From: JBBQWR01 sp038210495
GTDB lineage: Bacteria > Planctomycetota > Planctomycetia > Pirellulales > DATAWG01
Length of the DNA stretch: 64,000 nt
Reading direction: 5' to 3'
NCBI GenBank assembly: GCA_038210495.1
Contig: JBBQWR010000018.1
Location: forward strand, 1-64,000
Shown: in pieces, positions 17,602 to 26,572 of the stretch
Layout: every line of letters starts with the position of its first letter
Numbering within the stretch: position 1 is the first letter of the stretch
Notes under the pieces: generated by a model
Seen by the model: the letters and a program-made list of their open reading frames with translations, nothing else
Database searches by the model: none
Told to the model about the DNA's origin: nothing
Made by a program: the position numbers and the translations under genes

Positions 17602-19339
17602 TATCGGTTTCCGGCACGGCCTTTTTCAACTCTTCTCGCAAGTAGTTTTTGATCATTCGAGCGTTTTCCATCGTCATCACGCGCTTGGCGATTTGCTCGC
17701 ACTGCTCGATCGTCACGGCGCGACAGACTCGCTTCACCTCGGGTATCGCGGCCGGCGTCACGCTGAATTGCCGCAGGCCCAGGCCGAGCAATAGCTGCGT
17801 ATAAGTGCTGCTGCCGCTCATCTGGCCGCACATATTGGCGGTGATCGACGCTTTGCGGGCAGCTTGGATCGTCATGTCGATCAGTCTTAGCACGGCCGGG
17901 TCGCAGGAGTTGTAAAGGGCCGCGACCTCTTTGTTGCCGCGATCCACCGCCAGCGTGTACTGGATCAGGTCGTTGGTTCCGATGCTTACGAAATCCACCT
18001 CTTGCACGAAATGGTCGATCATCATGGCCGCGGCGGGCACCTCGACCATCATGCCGACCTTCATCTCGCGATCGAAGGCGATCTTGTTCTCTTCCAGGTC
18101 CTCCATCACGTCGGACAGCACGAGCTTGGCGTGGCGCAGTTCCTGGATCGTGCTGATCAAGGGAAACATGATCTGCACGTCCCCCAGAGCGCTGACCCGC
18201 AATATGGCTCGAAGCTGCGTGCGAAACAGAGGCAAGTTTCGCAGCGAAAGCCGTATGCTGCGTAGTCCGAGCGCGGGATTGCGCTCTTCTTCGCCGCCTG
18301 AGACGGTGGGCAACTTGTCGGATCCCAAATCGAGCGTGCGAATCACGACCGGCCGGTCGCCGATCGCTTCCAGCACCTTTTTGTAGGCTTGAAAATGATC
18401 TTCTTCGGTGGGCTCGGTTTCCGATGTCAGATACAAGAATTCCGTGCGATACAAGCCAATGCCATCCGCCCCGCGATCGACGCAGTGGGCGACTTCGTGC
18501 GGAAATTCGATATTGCCCATCAGCAAGACCCGCGTGCCGTCGGCCGTTTCGGCGGGCAAGTCGCGGATCGTACCGAGCTGGGCCGCGACATCGCGCTGAT
18601 GCTCGGCCTGAGCGCGGTAATGGGCGATTGTCTCGGCGTCGGGCTGAAGGATCACGACTCCTTGATCGCCATCGATAATGACCTGATCGCCGCCGGCGAC
18701 GTCGCTTAGAAACGGCCCGGCGCCCACCACCGCGGGTAGCTCGAGCGCCTCGGCCACGATCGCCGTATGGCTGCCGGGTCCGCCAGTTTCCGTAACGAAC
18801 CCGAGGACGAATTTGCGGTCGAGGTTGGCCGTTTCGCTCGGCGTGAGATTGTGCGCGAGCACGATTACCGGCGAAGCAAGCTGAGAAAGCTCTTCTCTCC
18901 GCCGGCCCAACAGGTGGCGGAGCATCCGTTTTTCGATGTCGAAGATATCCGCCGCGCGCGACGCGAGATAGCTACTCTGAATCGTCTGAAACACCTTGGC
19001 ATATCGGCGAAGCGTGCGGCTGACGGCGTATTCCGGCGAATAGTGCCGATCGCGGACCAGGGCCTCGATCTCGCTCCGCAGCTTGGGATCGCGGAGCATT
19101 TGAAGATGGGCGTCGAAGATTGCCGCGTATTGGACGCCCAACTCGCGAGAGACGGCGTCGCGACTGATCTCAATCTCGGCGCCGGAAGCCACGACGGCTT
19201 GTTCGAGCCGATTGAGCTCATCGACGACCGCGTCGCGCGCCACGAACCGCCGCGGGATCCGAAATCCCTCGGTGTCCATCACGAGCGCTTCGCCAATCGC
19301 CACGCCGGGCGAAACGGCAATCCCTTGTAGTCTCTGCAT
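17597..19339 (-). CDS. ptsI: PTS enzyme I (phosphoenolpyruvate-protein phosphotransferase)
   Basis: EI takes phosphate from phosphoenolpyruvate and passes it to HPr. The 580-residue protein is of normal length. It shows the N-terminal start MQRLQGIAVSPGVAIGEA, the phosphorylated-histidine motif GGPGSHTAIVAEALELPAVVG, the PEP-binding barrel motifs (GIGLYRTEFLYL, NPALGLRSIRLSL) and the C-terminal VDFVSIGTNDLIQYTLAVDR. It is downstream of hpf, the IIA-Ntr gene and ptsH on the same strand, with a gap of 234 bases after ptsH. No sugar-specific EIIB/EIIC gene is present, so the set probably works in regulation. Confidence 0.95.
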   Translation of the reverse strand: MQRLQGIAVSPGVAIGEALVMDTEGFRIPRRFVARDAVVDELNRLEQAVVASGAEIEISRDAVSRELGVQYAAIFDAHLQMLRDPKLRSEIEALVRDRHYSPEYAVSRTLRRYAKVFQTIQSSYLASRAADIFDIEKRMLRHLLGRRREELSQLASPVIVLAHNLTPSETANLDRKFVLGFVTETGGPGSHTAIVAEALELPAVVGAGPFLSDVAGGDQVIIDGDQGVVILQPDAETIAHYRAQAEHQRDVAAQLGTIRDLPAETADGTRVLLMGNIEFPHEVAHCVDRGADGIGLYRTEFLYLTSETEPTEEDHFQAYKKVLEAIGDRPVVIRTLDLGSDKLPTVSGGEEERNPALGLRSIRLSLRNLPLFRTQLRAILRVSALGDVQIMFPLISTIQELRHAKLVLSDVMEDLEENKIAFDREMKVGMMVEVPAAAMMIDHFVQEVDFVSIGTNDLIQYTLAVDRGNKEVAALYNSCDPAVLRLIDMTIQAARKASITANMCGQMSGSSTYTQLLLGLGLRQFSVTPAAIPEVKRVCRAVTIEQCEQIAKRVMTMENARMIKNYLREELKKAVPETDT

Positions 19340-19573
19340 GTGATGTTCGGTTGTGCCGGCCGTTGGGAGTCGGCGGCGCGCCGCCTAGGGGCAGCGCCAG
19401 CCATATCCTCCTTGGCGGCGAGCAGCGTCGCCGGTCCTCCGGGGGCCGGGGTGGCGGGATTCATGCTTAGCCTGCCGCGGACGCCACTCGGGCGATCCAA
19501 TTCGCGGTAGGTCAGCGATTGACAGGGCTGACCCGCGCGACGCGATCACCGAAGGGCCGGAGCTACCAGGCCG

Positions 19574-19876
19574 TCATGAATCCGGGGTGTTTTCCTGTTC
19601 GTCTTCGTGAAAATTCTCGGCGAACAACGTCGCCAGAGCATCGATCGCAGCCGGGGCGTCGGGTCCGGTCGCTTCGATCGAAATACTTGTGCCCGGCGCC
19701 GCGCCGAGCGTGAGGATTTCGAGGATGCTCTTGGCGTCGATTCGTTCGTTTTCCTTGACTAGTTCAATTTTCGATTGAAATTGATGGGCCAATTTCATGA
19801 TCAAATTGGCCGGCCGGGCGTGCAACCCTTGCGAGTTGGTCACTAAGACGACCCGAGTCAATTTCGCTTCGCTCAT
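19574..19876 (-). CDS. ptsH: HPr phosphocarrier protein
   Basis: HPr accepts phosphate from EI and hands it to IIA proteins. The 100-residue protein shows the active-site motif NSQGLHARPANLI with the phosphorylated histidine. The regulatory serine region reads DAKSILEILTLGAAPG, so a serine equivalent to Ser46 is kept. The C-terminus has about 12 extra residues rich in Glu and Asp. ATG 19876 is preferred over the upstream start at 19891. Confidence 0.93.
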   Translation of the reverse strand: MSEAKLTRVVLVTNSQGLHARPANLIMKLAHQFQSKIELVKENERIDAKSILEILTLGAAPGTSISIEATGPDAPAAIDALATLFAENFHEDEQENTPDS

Positions 19877-20001
19877 CGCAATCGGGCTCAAATCCCGAGA
19901 TGTTTCTTTTGTAACGGGTTGCCTCGTGTCGCGCCGGCCATCCGCCGCGAGCCAAACTTTCGGTCGCTGTCCATCGCGGGGAAACGTCGGCTTGCGGTCG
20001 G

Positions 20002-20478
20002 CTAGGAGCCGAACTGGTTGTTATCCGCCTCGTCGAGCAACAATCGAATATCCTTGGGTGTTTTCGCCTGCTTCAAGAACTTGCAAAACGTTTCGTCCCG
20101 CAACTGCCGCGAGATGTTTTCCAGAGCCCGCAAGTGGTCGCCGGGACGGTCGGGCGGCGAGATGAGCAGGAAAAAAAGCTGCACCTTCTCGCCATCGAGG
20201 CTATCGAAATCGACCCCTTCCTGACTCACTCCGACAGTTCCCACCAGACGATCCACGCTGGGATGCTTGGTGTGGGGCACGGCCACGCCTCGGCCAATTC
20301 CGGTGCTTCCGAGTTCTTCTCGCTTCATGACGGCTTTAACGATCCCGTCGACCTCGGACGCCTGGATTCGCCCGGCGCTCAAGAGAGCCTCGGTCAATTC
20401 GCGGATCGCGCCCGGTTTGTCGTCGGCGGCTAATTCTGCCCGAATCGCATCGGTGCTAACAAAGTCGGCAAACTTCAT
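20002..20478 (-). CDS. ptsN: PTS IIA-Ntr-type regulatory protein
   Basis: The 158-residue protein belongs to the fructose/mannitol-nitrogen regulatory IIA family. The phosphorylated histidine is in GVAVPHTKHPSVDRLVG. The downstream VQLFFLLISPPDRPGDHLRAL segment is also typical. It would receive phosphate from HPr and regulate other proteins, because no permease partner is encoded nearby. It lies between hpf and ptsH, the usual order around ptsN. Confidence 0.9.
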   Translation of the reverse strand: MKFADFVSTDAIRAELAADDKPGAIRELTEALLSAGRIQASEVDGIVKAVMKREELGSTGIGRGVAVPHTKHPSVDRLVGTVGVSQEGVDFDSLDGEKVQLFFLLISPPDRPGDHLRALENISRQLRDETFCKFLKQAKTPKDIRLLLDEADNNQFGS

Positions 20479-20585
20479 CGCTACTTATCCTTTCTTCTCC
20501 ACAAATCGCTTCGATTGAAATCGCTGCCCCGCCCCAGGCCGACTCCCTGGAGACGGCCAAGCGGAGTTGTAACTCAGTCGGCCGG

Positions 20586-20942
20586 TCATTCGTTCGCGGC
20601 GACTTCTCGGCTGTTGGCCCCTTCGGAGGCGTGCCGCCCATCGGCCCGGCCGTGGCTGGTGACTCGTTCCTTGTATTTGCGCAGCTGCTGTTCCAGTTTC
20701 TGCACGACGCCGTTGACGGAGCGCCACAGATCGCTGCTTTGCTCACGACCCACGAAGTCGTGCTTATGCTCGGCGGAAACTTGGATTTCGACGACGGGCG
20801 CAGCGGAAGATTGCAGGTCCACGGTCACGTCGATTGCCGTCAGTCGCTCGAAATACCGAGCCAACCGGCCCACCTTGGCCGAAATCTTGGACCGGGTGGC
20901 ATCGCTAAGATTGCCATGCCGGGTCGAAATATTGATCTGCAC
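20586..20942 (-). CDS. hpf: ribosome hibernation promoting factor (short HPF/RaiA type)
   Basis: HPF binds the ribosome decoding region and inactivates or dimerises ribosomes under stress. The 118-residue product matches short HPF (MQINISTRHGNLSDATRSKI, LARYFERLTAIDVTVDL, WRSVNGVVQKLEQQLRKYKERV). It lacks the C-terminal dimerisation domain of long HPF. The start is GTG at 20942 with AGGAG about 8 bases upstream. It is the first gene of the hpf-ptsN-ptsH-ptsI group. Confidence 0.9.
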   Translation of the reverse strand: MQINISTRHGNLSDATRSKISAKVGRLARYFERLTAIDVTVDLQSSAAPVVEIQVSAEHKHDFVGREQSSDLWRSVNGVVQKLEQQLRKYKERVTSHGRADGRHASEGANSREVAANE

Positions 20943-21288
20943 CGCGATCTTCTCCTAAGAAACCGAATTAGTTCAGTTCATTTCCATCGCGACCCGCCGC
21001 TCGAGGCGTGGGCCGTGATTGGCCCACCGCTGTCGGCCGATCAAGCCCGTTATTCTAGCGACCAGCCGTCTAGTCCACAAATGCAAAGGCGTCCCGTTCA
21101 CCAGCCGCAACAAAAGCGAGAAACTGCCAACTGACGGAGCGAGCTTAGTAGGTCATTGATGGCGCATTTGCGACCGCAAAGAGGCCTCACGGCGCAATGG
21201 CTCGCCTATATCTCTCTCGCCTCCGCCGGATATCATTCAATCACCGTGTCCGTTAATCGCCACTCGCCAACCACCACTCGCCACGACC
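20943..21288. other. gene-free divergent region between hpf and the NYN gene
   Basis: This 346-base stretch must hold the promoter of the hpf-pts group and of the NYN RNase gene. It includes the GC-rich dyad GTGGGCCGTGATTGGCCCAC near 21008-21027. I find no convincing sigma-70 or sigma-54 element and no coding potential. Confidence 0.35.
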
Positions 21289-21789
21289 TTGCCTCTCCTC
21301 ATCGACGGCTACAATCTGCTGAACGTGGCCGGCATCATCCCGCGCGGCTTGGGCCCGGGAGGGCTTAAGCGGGCTCGCGAGGCGATGCTCAACGTCCTGG
21401 CCGAGTCGCTTCCGCCGGACGAAGTCTCGCGAGCCACGATCGTCTTCGACGCTTCGGAATCCCCCTGGGGCGCCGCGCGGATAACGCAGCACAAAGGGCT
21501 CTGCGTCCGGTTCGCGTCCCGCGACGCCGATGCCGACACGCTGATCGAAGAATTGATTCTCGCCGACTCGTCTCCCAAACGGCTCACCGTCGTCTCCAGC
21601 GACCACCGCATTCAGCGGGCTGCCCATCGTCGAAAGGCCATCGCCGTGGATAGCGACGTCTGGTTTGCCGAATTGATGCGGCAGCGTCGCGAACGTCACG
21701 AAGCGCAAAACAAGGATATCACGAAGCCGGAAGGCCCTTTCCCGCCCGGCGAAGTAGAATACTGGCTCAAACAATTTGGCGGCGAGTAG
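21289..21789 (+). CDS. NYN-domain (YacP-like) ribonuclease
   Basis: The 166-residue protein matches the YacP/NYN family of PIN-like RNases (PLLIDGYNLL, TIVFDA, DADTLIEELI, VVSSDHRIQRAA), with acidic residues placed as in PIN-like active sites. In Bacillus the relative Rae1/YacP cuts mRNA on ribosomes. The start is TTG 21289, directly before the conserved LLIDGYN motif. It is followed by the carbonic anhydrase gene 83 bases later. Confidence 0.85.
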   Translation: MPLLIDGYNLLNVAGIIPRGLGPGGLKRAREAMLNVLAESLPPDEVSRATIVFDASESPWGAARITQHKGLCVRFASRDADADTLIEELILADSSPKRLTVVSSDHRIQRAAHRRKAIAVDSDVWFAELMRQRRERHEAQNKDITKPEGPFPPGEVEYWLKQFGGE

Positions 21790-21871
21790 CGTCGCGAAGG
21801 GTTCGGAGCGGGCGAAAGGCGGCCGCGGCAACGTTTATTTGACGTCTCTCGGAGTGAAATCAAGCACCATA

Positions 21872-22531
21872 ATGAACGACTTAAGCCATCTTTTAGCCAG
21901 CAACCGATCCTGGGCCGCCGAGGTGACTCGGCAAGATCCAAATTTTTTCCGGAGCCTGACGGATCAGCAGGCGCCTAGCTATCTCTGGATCGGATGTTCG
22001 GACAGTCGAGTGCCGGCGAATCAGATCGTGAATCTGCCGCCCGGCGAGATGTTCGTTCATCGAAATGTCGCCAATGTCGTCGTGCATGCCGATCTCAATT
22101 GTCTGGCAGTCATTCAGTATGCGATCGACGTGCTTCACATTCGCCACGTCATCGTTTGCGGGCATTATGGCTGCGGCGGCGTGCTGGCCGCGTTGCGCGA
22201 CGACAAGCTGGGGCTGATCGACAATTGGCTGCGGCACGTGCAGGACGTGCGCCGGAAGCATTGGCCGCAGTTGGACGTATTGGAAACCGAAAGCCGGCGC
22301 CATAGCCGGCTATGCGAATTGAATGTGATCGAACAGGTCGTGAACGTCGCCCAAACGACCGTCGTACGAGATGCCTGGGCACGCGGACAAGAGCTGACGG
22401 TCCACGGTTGGATCTACGCCGTGCGCGACGGCCTGCTGCGCGATCTTGGCATGTGCGTGGCGGCGGAGAAGGAGCTTCCCGCGCTCGTCGAGGCGGCCTG
22501 CGCGGTAAACCCAGAGCCGCGCACAGAGTAA
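21872..22531 (+). CDS. beta-class carbonic anhydrase
   Basis: The enzyme interconverts CO2 and bicarbonate. The 219-residue protein has the zinc ligands and partners in IGCSDSRVPANQI (Cys, Asp, Arg) and VCGHYGCGGV (His, Cys), with the usual FVHRNVANVV segment between. ATG 21872 is chosen because it opens with MNDLSHLLASNRSWA; the frame is open further upstream. The last five residues (EPRTE) and the TAA stop are encoded by the left arm of a family A palindrome, so the original C-terminus may have been replaced. Confidence 0.93.
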   Translation: MNDLSHLLASNRSWAAEVTRQDPNFFRSLTDQQAPSYLWIGCSDSRVPANQIVNLPPGEMFVHRNVANVVVHADLNCLAVIQYAIDVLHIRHVIVCGHYGCGGVLAALRDDKLGLIDNWLRHVQDVRRKHWPQLDVLETESRRHSRLCELNVIEQVVNVAQTTVVRDAWARGQELTVHGWIYAVRDGLLRDLGMCVAAEKELPALVEAACAVNPEPRTE

Positions 22532-22587
22532 GCGTCCGAGTGTGTATTCGAGAATAGCGCTGCCCGCGCTTACTTCGTGCGTGGCTC
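22514..22587. repeat. palindromic repeat family A, locus 2
   Basis: The left arm 22514-22534 (GAGCCGCGCACAGAGTAAGC) pairs with the right arm 22567-22587 (CGCTTACTTCGTGCGTGGCT), loop 32 bases. The left arm contains the stop codon of the carbonic anhydrase gene. The element lies between two converging gene ends. Confidence 0.85.
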
Positions 22588-22613
22588 CATGCGCGTTCTC
22601 GCGTCACGAACGG

Positions 22614-23096
22614 CTAATTCGCGCCGGTGAATCGATCGCGCAAGTACCTCGCGGCGATGTCCCATTTTTCCGCAGCGGCGGCGAAGTCGACTCGCATCGC
22701 GCGAATCGAGGCCGGAGTCTCAACGGGAGGCTTGATTTTCACCCGCGAATTGAGCGGGATTTGCCCGCTGGGGCCCGCCGCCAATTTCCCCTCGACCTCT
22801 TCAGAAAGTAAATAGTCGACCAGCCGCCGCGCCGCCTCGGGATGGGGGCAGCCTTTGAGGATCGCCAACGTGTTTGGAATAAACAATGTCCCCAGTCCGC
22901 CCGGTCCTTGATCGGGATAAATGATCTCGACCGGTTGACCGCCGCCAATTTCCTCAAGTGCGTCGTCGGTGTCGGTCAAACCGAACGCCAGCTTTCCGGC
23001 CCCCACGGCGACGGCCACCTGCTTATTGCCGTCGAGAATTTGGATGTCGTTCGCCTTGAGCCGTTCGAAGAATTTCTCCGCTCGCTCATCACCCCA
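22614..23096 (-). pseudogene. C-terminal half of an Fe3+-type ABC solute-binding protein
   Basis: The frame (open to 23174) encodes about 160 recognisable residues of a periplasmic solute-binding protein of the Fbp/Afu type. Typical segments are WGDERAEKFFERLKANDIQI, GKLAFGLTDTDDALE, LFIPNTLAILKGCPHP and RRLVDYLLSEEVEGKLA. The family is normally about 330-350 residues with a signal peptide; the N-terminal half is absent. The first ~26 residues of the open frame are antisense to a second remnant at 23139. No permease or ATPase gene is adjacent. I read it as a truncated, probably dead gene. Confidence 0.6.
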
Positions 23097-23138
23097 GGCC
23101 GCGAATCTGCTCTCTGCTTTCCGGCCCTTGCCTCGCGC

Positions 23139-23296
23139 ATGCCGTTCGCCTTCGAGAAGCTCATTGTCTATCAAAAGGCGATTTCGTTTGCGGTGAGATT
23201 TGCACTTTGACGCGAAATTTTCCGCGCGGCTACTTCTTTGGCATTTCCCTAGGCAGCGTAGAGGAAAGTGCTTACCAAGACGCCGCCTCGAGCTAA
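23139..23296 (+). pseudogene. frameshifted and internally deleted four-helix-bundle (IVP-like) protein
   Basis: ATG 23139 opens MPFAFEKLIVYQKAISFA, the signature start of four-helix-bundle proteins related to the 23S rRNA intervening-sequence protein. A one-base loss near 23193 breaks the frame. Shifting one base restores EICTLTRNFPRGYFF, the expected continuation, which then jumps to GISLGSVEESAYQDAASS and a stop at 23294-23296. In family members FPRGY belongs to the first part and FFGIARGSV to the third helix, so about 40 residues are missing between. The gene is therefore doubly damaged. Confidence 0.6.
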
Positions 23297-23307
23297 AGAG
23301 TCGCGGA

Positions 23308-24342
23308 TTATTGGGCTGCCGAGCGGGACCCCTTGTCCGAGCCGGCGATCTTCGCTCCGGGGGGCAAAGGGCGGGCGGCGGTGGCGAAGCCCAGCAGATA
23401 GAGCTGGTCTTTGATTTTTCGATAATCGCTGAACGAGTCGGGATACACCCAGATCGTAATCGTGGTATCGCGGGGAGTCATCAGAGCCAATTGACGGCGC
23501 AATTCCGATGTCGGTCGCAGCGCGTCGGCTATCGATTCGCCGACGACGCCGGTCGCCGGGACGATCTGCCACTCCTTCGAGCGGAGATCGTATCGTCCTT
23601 GTCCTTGTGGCTCCAAGGCGATCGTGTATCGCATTTCGAAGCCGTTGACCGGACCCGCCGTGCGCTGCCGTTCGGTGAGCGCGGTGGGATTGGCCACCTC
23701 CGGAATTTCGCTGCGAACGCTGCTCTTGGCTCGCTCGAACAATTCTGCGAGGGGAATGTACGCGATGCGGCCGTCGAGCAATCGAAAATGCTCCTCTTTG
23801 CCAAACACGGTGCGACTGATTGGCGTCAGATAGTGCTTGACCTCGACCGCCGCCGGCGGCGCCGTTTCGACGCCGACCAGGGTCTGCTGCGTCTGCTGCA
23901 ATTGCTGTTCGAGCGCGCTGGCCTGCTGTCGTAGATCGAATTCTTCCTGAGCGCCCAGCGCAAGTTTCGATCGATGCTCCGCCACCACGTGCTCGCCGGC
24001 CGACACAAGCGTAGCGAGTTGCTCGCGCTCGGCGCCTCGCACGTTAAGCTCTTGTTCGACCTTCGCCACCTGGTCATTCACGCGATGCACATCTTCTTTG
24101 ATGCTCGCCGCCATCGCTTCGAGCGCGGAAAGAGCTGCGTGTTGATCCTTTTCCGACAGCGGCTTGAACGTCGCCGACGCCGGCGGCGCCTCGATCGAAG
24201 CCGTCGTCTTGATCCACACATGCTTGACGCGCACGCCGACAATCAGCACGAGCACGATCATGATTCCGACGAGGTTCGTGACCACGTCGACGAATGAGTC
24301 TTGGCCGCCGGCTTCGATCGGTTCTGGAGTAGGTCGTCGCAT
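23308..24342 (-). CDS. ExbD/MotB-like membrane protein with membrane aspartate
   Basis: The 344-residue protein has one transmembrane helix at about residues 18-41 (SFVDVVTNLVGIMIVLVLIV). It carries Asp19 at its cytoplasmic edge, in the place of the proton-carrying Asp of ExbD/TolR/MotB. A long helical region (about 75-175, probable coiled coil) and a C-terminal domain of unknown type follow, ending in YPDSFSDYRKIKDQLYLLGF. I see no OmpA-type peptidoglycan-binding motif. It is third in a cluster with a MotA/TolQ/ExbB-type channel and a second ExbD-like protein, 127 bases after the latter. Confidence 0.65.
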   Translation of the reverse strand: MRRPTPEPIEAGGQDSFVDVVTNLVGIMIVLVLIVGVRVKHVWIKTTASIEAPPASATFKPLSEKDQHAALSALEAMAASIKEDVHRVNDQVAKVEQELNVRGAEREQLATLVSAGEHVVAEHRSKLALGAQEEFDLRQQASALEQQLQQTQQTLVGVETAPPAAVEVKHYLTPISRTVFGKEEHFRLLDGRIAYIPLAELFERAKSSVRSEIPEVANPTALTERQRTAGPVNGFEMRYTIALEPQGQGRYDLRSKEWQIVPATGVVGESIADALRPTSELRRQLALMTPRDTTITIWVYPDSFSDYRKIKDQLYLLGFATAARPLPPGAKIAGSDKGSRSAAQ

Positions 24343-24469
24343 GGGGGAAGAATGTCGGGAGACGGGAGTTTAGGAACACCTACGTTATGCATGGAGGGCG
24401 CCGGCAGTAGTCATCGGAAAATTGCGAAGCGATTGTCCCTCGAACTCCCGACTCCCATCTCCCGACTCC

Positions 24470-26572
24470 CTACTTTCGCCTCACTTCCAGCCCGCTGTCG
24501 GCCATTAGGGCTTGCAGTTCGCCGAAACGGGCTTCGCCGCTGGGGCCCATTTCGAGCACCAGCACCGGATGCCAATACATTTGCCGGCCGGCGAGGCCCC
24601 AGCCCTTGGTGTGCGACCAAATGGCCGCGACCAGGGGATCGACGGAATCTTCGGTGCGGCCTTTGAAGGGGACCGTTTGCCGATCGCTATTGCCCGCGTC
24701 GGGTTTGATGATCATCTGGTCGCCGCGGCACTCGACGCGGATCGGGCGGGTGACGGCGGTCGTGGTTCGGGCGTTTGACGGCAGGCTCCAGTTGCGGCCT
24801 CGCTTATCGGCCAAACTGTGAGTTTTCTTCGCTGCATCGTCTTCATCGGCCTTCTTGGCAGGTTGAATATTTGGACGGTCGACGAATTCACCGAGCCCTG
24901 GTTGGAAGGCAGGGCCGTGGTCGCTGCTCGACGCTTCCGACGCGCCGCTCGGCCCGGCGTTTGGGTTGAACGACGCCGAGACACCGCTCCCGCCTGGTCC
25001 CGATTCACCGGGGCCGGCGCCATGCGACTGGCCGTCGGCGGCGAGCGCGGCGCCATTCGAACTGCCGGATTGCCCTCCGGCCAACTGCGCGGCAGGTTCG
25101 CCGCTGCCGTTGCCGTAAGCATTAGTTTGACCGTATGCCACGTTGGCTTGACCGGCGCCGCTTGGAGCAGCACCGCTTGAGGCAGCGCCGCCACTGCCTT
25201 GTGACTTCTCAGCCGAAAATCCGCCGCTTGTTCCTTGCGATGCGTAACCACCGGGGCTAGCGGCGTATCTACCTGGGCCGCCATTGCCGGCGGCGGCCCG
25301 CGATGATGCAGCGCCAGCCGCTCCCGACGCCGAGCCTGGACCGTCAGCGTAGGGATTGCCAAAGCCAAGATGATCGTCGCCGCGCGGCCCATTTGCAGCG
25401 AATTCGACTCCAGCGCTGCCGGTGGAGCCAACCAAATTACTGCCGCTTCTGGACGCTGTAACTGGCGACCCGCCGCCGCCCGCTGGTGAACTGCCCGCGC
25501 CATTGCTAGCTGTCCCGCCGCCGAAGCCAGCACTCGATTCTTCGGTGTCGCCGGCCAGCGCCGAGCCTTCTTGCACGACGCCGCCGCCATTGACCGAAGC
25601 ATGGTAGACCGTGCGCGGCGCCGCCGACTGCTTGCGGCCCGTCCGTGTCTGCGCGAACCACGTATAGCGCGATCTTGCGTCGGCCAGCGCCGTTTGCTCG
25701 ACTTGAGCCAACTGCGGACTGGCCGCCGGATAGCTCACGATTTGATCCTGCTCGACAAGCTCGTAGCCGAATTCCGAGGCCCACGACGCCATGGCCGCCC
25801 GTGCCGCATAAAATCCGACGATCCCATTGGGCCGAACGATCAGCAACGGATACGGTTCCCCCTGAGTCCCCGTCGCGGCGTTTTGAGCGGCGATGAAGTC
25901 GCGGGCGGCCCGCAGCGTCGAGGCCAGCGGATTGCCTGGCCCATCGGGTCCCTCGAAATCGCTGGCCGGCAACGTGATTCCCTCGGGCTGCAGCACAACG
26001 CTATCCGGGCCGCACTCGATATAGATCGGCCGCCGCCGGGTGCCGTTGGGTCCGTCGTAGGGAATGATCGCGAAGGAGGGCGCCTCTCGACTGCGCCGCT
26101 CGGCGGCTTGCGTTACCCGGGCGCGGGTTAGCAGTATCTCCTCGCGCATTTTTGCGATTTGAGCGGCTGTCGATTGACGAGCTTGCCCCTTGGCCTGACC
26201 GGACTGCTCCAGATCGTCCACGGCATGCTGCATGCCCTGCCACTGGTCGCGCAGCTTGCGCATGTGGTCTTCGATCGCGCTCAGGCGGAGTCGACGGTCG
26301 CTGAGGTCGCCCTCGGTCTGCTCGCGCGACGACTCGAGCTGCGAGATTTTCCAAGCGAGCATGTCCCGGGCCTGGTTCAATGCGTCGACCGTCGCCTCCG
26401 TTGTGCCCGGAGGCTGCTCGACCGATGCTTCGCTGTCGTCCAAGGAGGCGCCGGAGCCCGGACGATTGATGATGACCAATAGGAGCATCATCACCCCCAT
26501 CGTGCAGATTAGAACTGCGAGAAAGGGGAACAGCGAGACGCCCGGATTGTGCGCCGTCGCAGACCGTCTCAT
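24470..26572 (-). CDS. large ExbD-like membrane protein without membrane aspartate
   Basis: The 700-residue protein starts with a transmembrane helix at about residues 13-36 (SLFPFLAVLICTMGVMMLLL) typical of planctomycete ExbD-like proteins, but with no acidic residue in or at the helix. Residues about 60-165 are a coiled coil, 168-335 a folded region (FAIIPYDGPNGTRRRPIYIEC), 345-580 a Gly/Ser/Ala-rich disordered stretch. The C-terminal domain repeats the theme (RPIRVECRGDQMIIKPD), so it may hold two copies of one domain. Its ATG overlaps the stop of the upstream channel gene (ATGA), implying translational coupling. Confidence 0.65.
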   Translation of the reverse strand: MRRSATAHNPGVSLFPFLAVLICTMGVMMLLLVIINRPGSGASLDDSEASVEQPPGTTEATVDALNQARDMLAWKISQLESSREQTEGDLSDRRLRLSAIEDHMRKLRDQWQGMQHAVDDLEQSGQAKGQARQSTAAQIAKMREEILLTRARVTQAAERRSREAPSFAIIPYDGPNGTRRRPIYIECGPDSVVLQPEGITLPASDFEGPDGPGNPLASTLRAARDFIAAQNAATGTQGEPYPLLIVRPNGIVGFYAARAAMASWASEFGYELVEQDQIVSYPAASPQLAQVEQTALADARSRYTWFAQTRTGRKQSAAPRTVYHASVNGGGVVQEGSALAGDTEESSAGFGGGTASNGAGSSPAGGGGSPVTASRSGSNLVGSTGSAGVEFAANGPRGDDHLGFGNPYADGPGSASGAAGAASSRAAAGNGGPGRYAASPGGYASQGTSGGFSAEKSQGSGGAASSGAAPSGAGQANVAYGQTNAYGNGSGEPAAQLAGGQSGSSNGAALAADGQSHGAGPGESGPGGSGVSASFNPNAGPSGASEASSSDHGPAFQPGLGEFVDRPNIQPAKKADEDDAAKKTHSLADKRGRNWSLPSNARTTTAVTRPIRVECRGDQMIIKPDAGNSDRQTVPFKGRTEDSVDPLVAAIWSHTKGWGLAGRQMYWHPVLVLEMGPSGEARFGELQALMADSGLEVRRK

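Noticed and set aside
20943..21288. Sigma-54 promoter upstream of the hpf-pts group
   Set aside because: No TGGCAC-N5-TTGC-type element was found in the region on either strand.
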